This document shows positions 63,685 to 64,000 of a DNA stretch of 64,000 nt, one piece after another (within the stretch, counting starts at the first letter, position 1; each line of letters starts with the position of its first letter). The notes beneath the pieces were generated by a model. That model made no database searches, was not told the origin of the DNA, and saw nothing but the letters and a program-made list of their open reading frames with translations. The translations under genes were made by a program, and so were the position numbers. Source of the DNA: Emiliania huxleyi CCMP1516 (lineage: Eukaryota; Haptophyta; Isochrysidales; Noelaerhabdaceae); NCBI RefSeq assembly GCF_000372725.1, contig NW_005201338.1:175782-239781 (forward strand). Direction: 5' to 3'.

Positions 63685-64000
63685 CCACGCGTGGCAGCTG
63701 GCACGTGACCGCGACTCCGCGGGTCGTCACTGAGCTTTTTCAGTGTATGTAGCTCTTACGTACATTCCCGGAGGAGGACTGCTGACGGGGTTTGCGATGA
63801 GAAGCGATCCGAACGTGGCATTCGGGTGATCAGATCACTGCTTTTTGTATTTTGAAGTGAGAAGTCGTCGTCGTACGTCGAGCTGTCGCGACCTCGACAC
63901 AGGTCGCGACTCGTGATCCTCTTTGCTCTGATAGACCACGCAGAGCTCAGCTGATGGACGCTGGTGAGGTGACGGTGGGAGGGCACCCCCCAGACAGCCC
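63685..64000. other. 3' flank of MutY gene, no gene seen
   Basis: No supported frame. 63885-63915 has the short inverted pair GTCGCGACCTCGACACAGG and GTCGCGAC, a possible small hairpin. Confidence 0.4.

Overview
The window reads as nuclear DNA of a GC-rich unicellular eukaryotic alga. Genes are multi-exon with short introns (about 60-190 nt). Most introns I could place use a GC-AG rather than a GT-AG boundary. TTAGGG-type repeats lie inside the sequence. One gene looks like a chloroplast-lumen TPR protein, which points to a photosynthetic cell. A 186-nt piece of 18S rRNA at 55703-55888 has wording that I associate with haptophytes; that assignment is from memory and is moderate confidence only. 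A 100-N scaffold gap lies at 11943-12042.

Layout. 1-1116: degenerate telomere-like and GT repeats. 1117-7955 (+): a large Trithorax/MLL-type histone methyltransferase. 8167-9729 (-): a TFIIIB Brf-like factor. 10635-11927 (-): a conserved protein of unknown function with one frameshift, next to the gap. 12043-14599: telomere-like degenerate repeats and little coding. 14600-17043 (+) and 20669-22485 (-): two genes that share a C-terminal domain with a PD-(D/E)XK-like motif but have unrelated secreted-type N-termini; they flank a SAM/SH3/JMJD7-like oxygenase gene (17306-19788). 23214-24139 (+): an Hsp31/DJ-1 family protein. 24185-24897: nested copies of a repeat family with a common 3' end, with further copies at 28660 and 31735. 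24927-27807 (+): a TIP41-like protein fused to a WD40 region. 29606-31270 (-): an amino-acid transporter. 31921-33330 (+): an AAMP/Sqt1-like WD40 protein. 34266-36542 (-): an NADPH-oxidase/ferric-reductase-like protein. 37542-39958 (-): trehalase. 41053-42024 (+): a lumenal TPR protein. 42265-44375 (+): a TBC Rab-GAP. 46448-46885 (-): a RING protein. 47192-52392 (+): a large transposase-like gene. 53684-57897: two proline-rich membrane-protein paralogues enclosing an 18S rRNA fragment between long direct repeats. 58000-62000: repeats and gene debris, including a possible H+-pyrophosphatase remnant. 62077-63684 (+): a MutY/MUTYH adenine glycosylase with a PCNA-binding tail.

The genes are unrelated housekeeping and signalling genes rather than one pathway. 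The most striking feature is the origin of introns. At least three introns (17914-17980, 38958-39025, 37898-37966), and probably a fourth (42859-43005), are bounded by long direct repeats of the adjacent exon. They look as if a tandem duplication of an exon segment, filled with telomere-like, AT-rich or other DNA, created a new GC-AG or GT-AG intron of about 67-69 nt. Three neighbouring unknown-function genes also carry single or double base losses in a CCCAC context, so base-level accuracy of this sequence should be treated with care.
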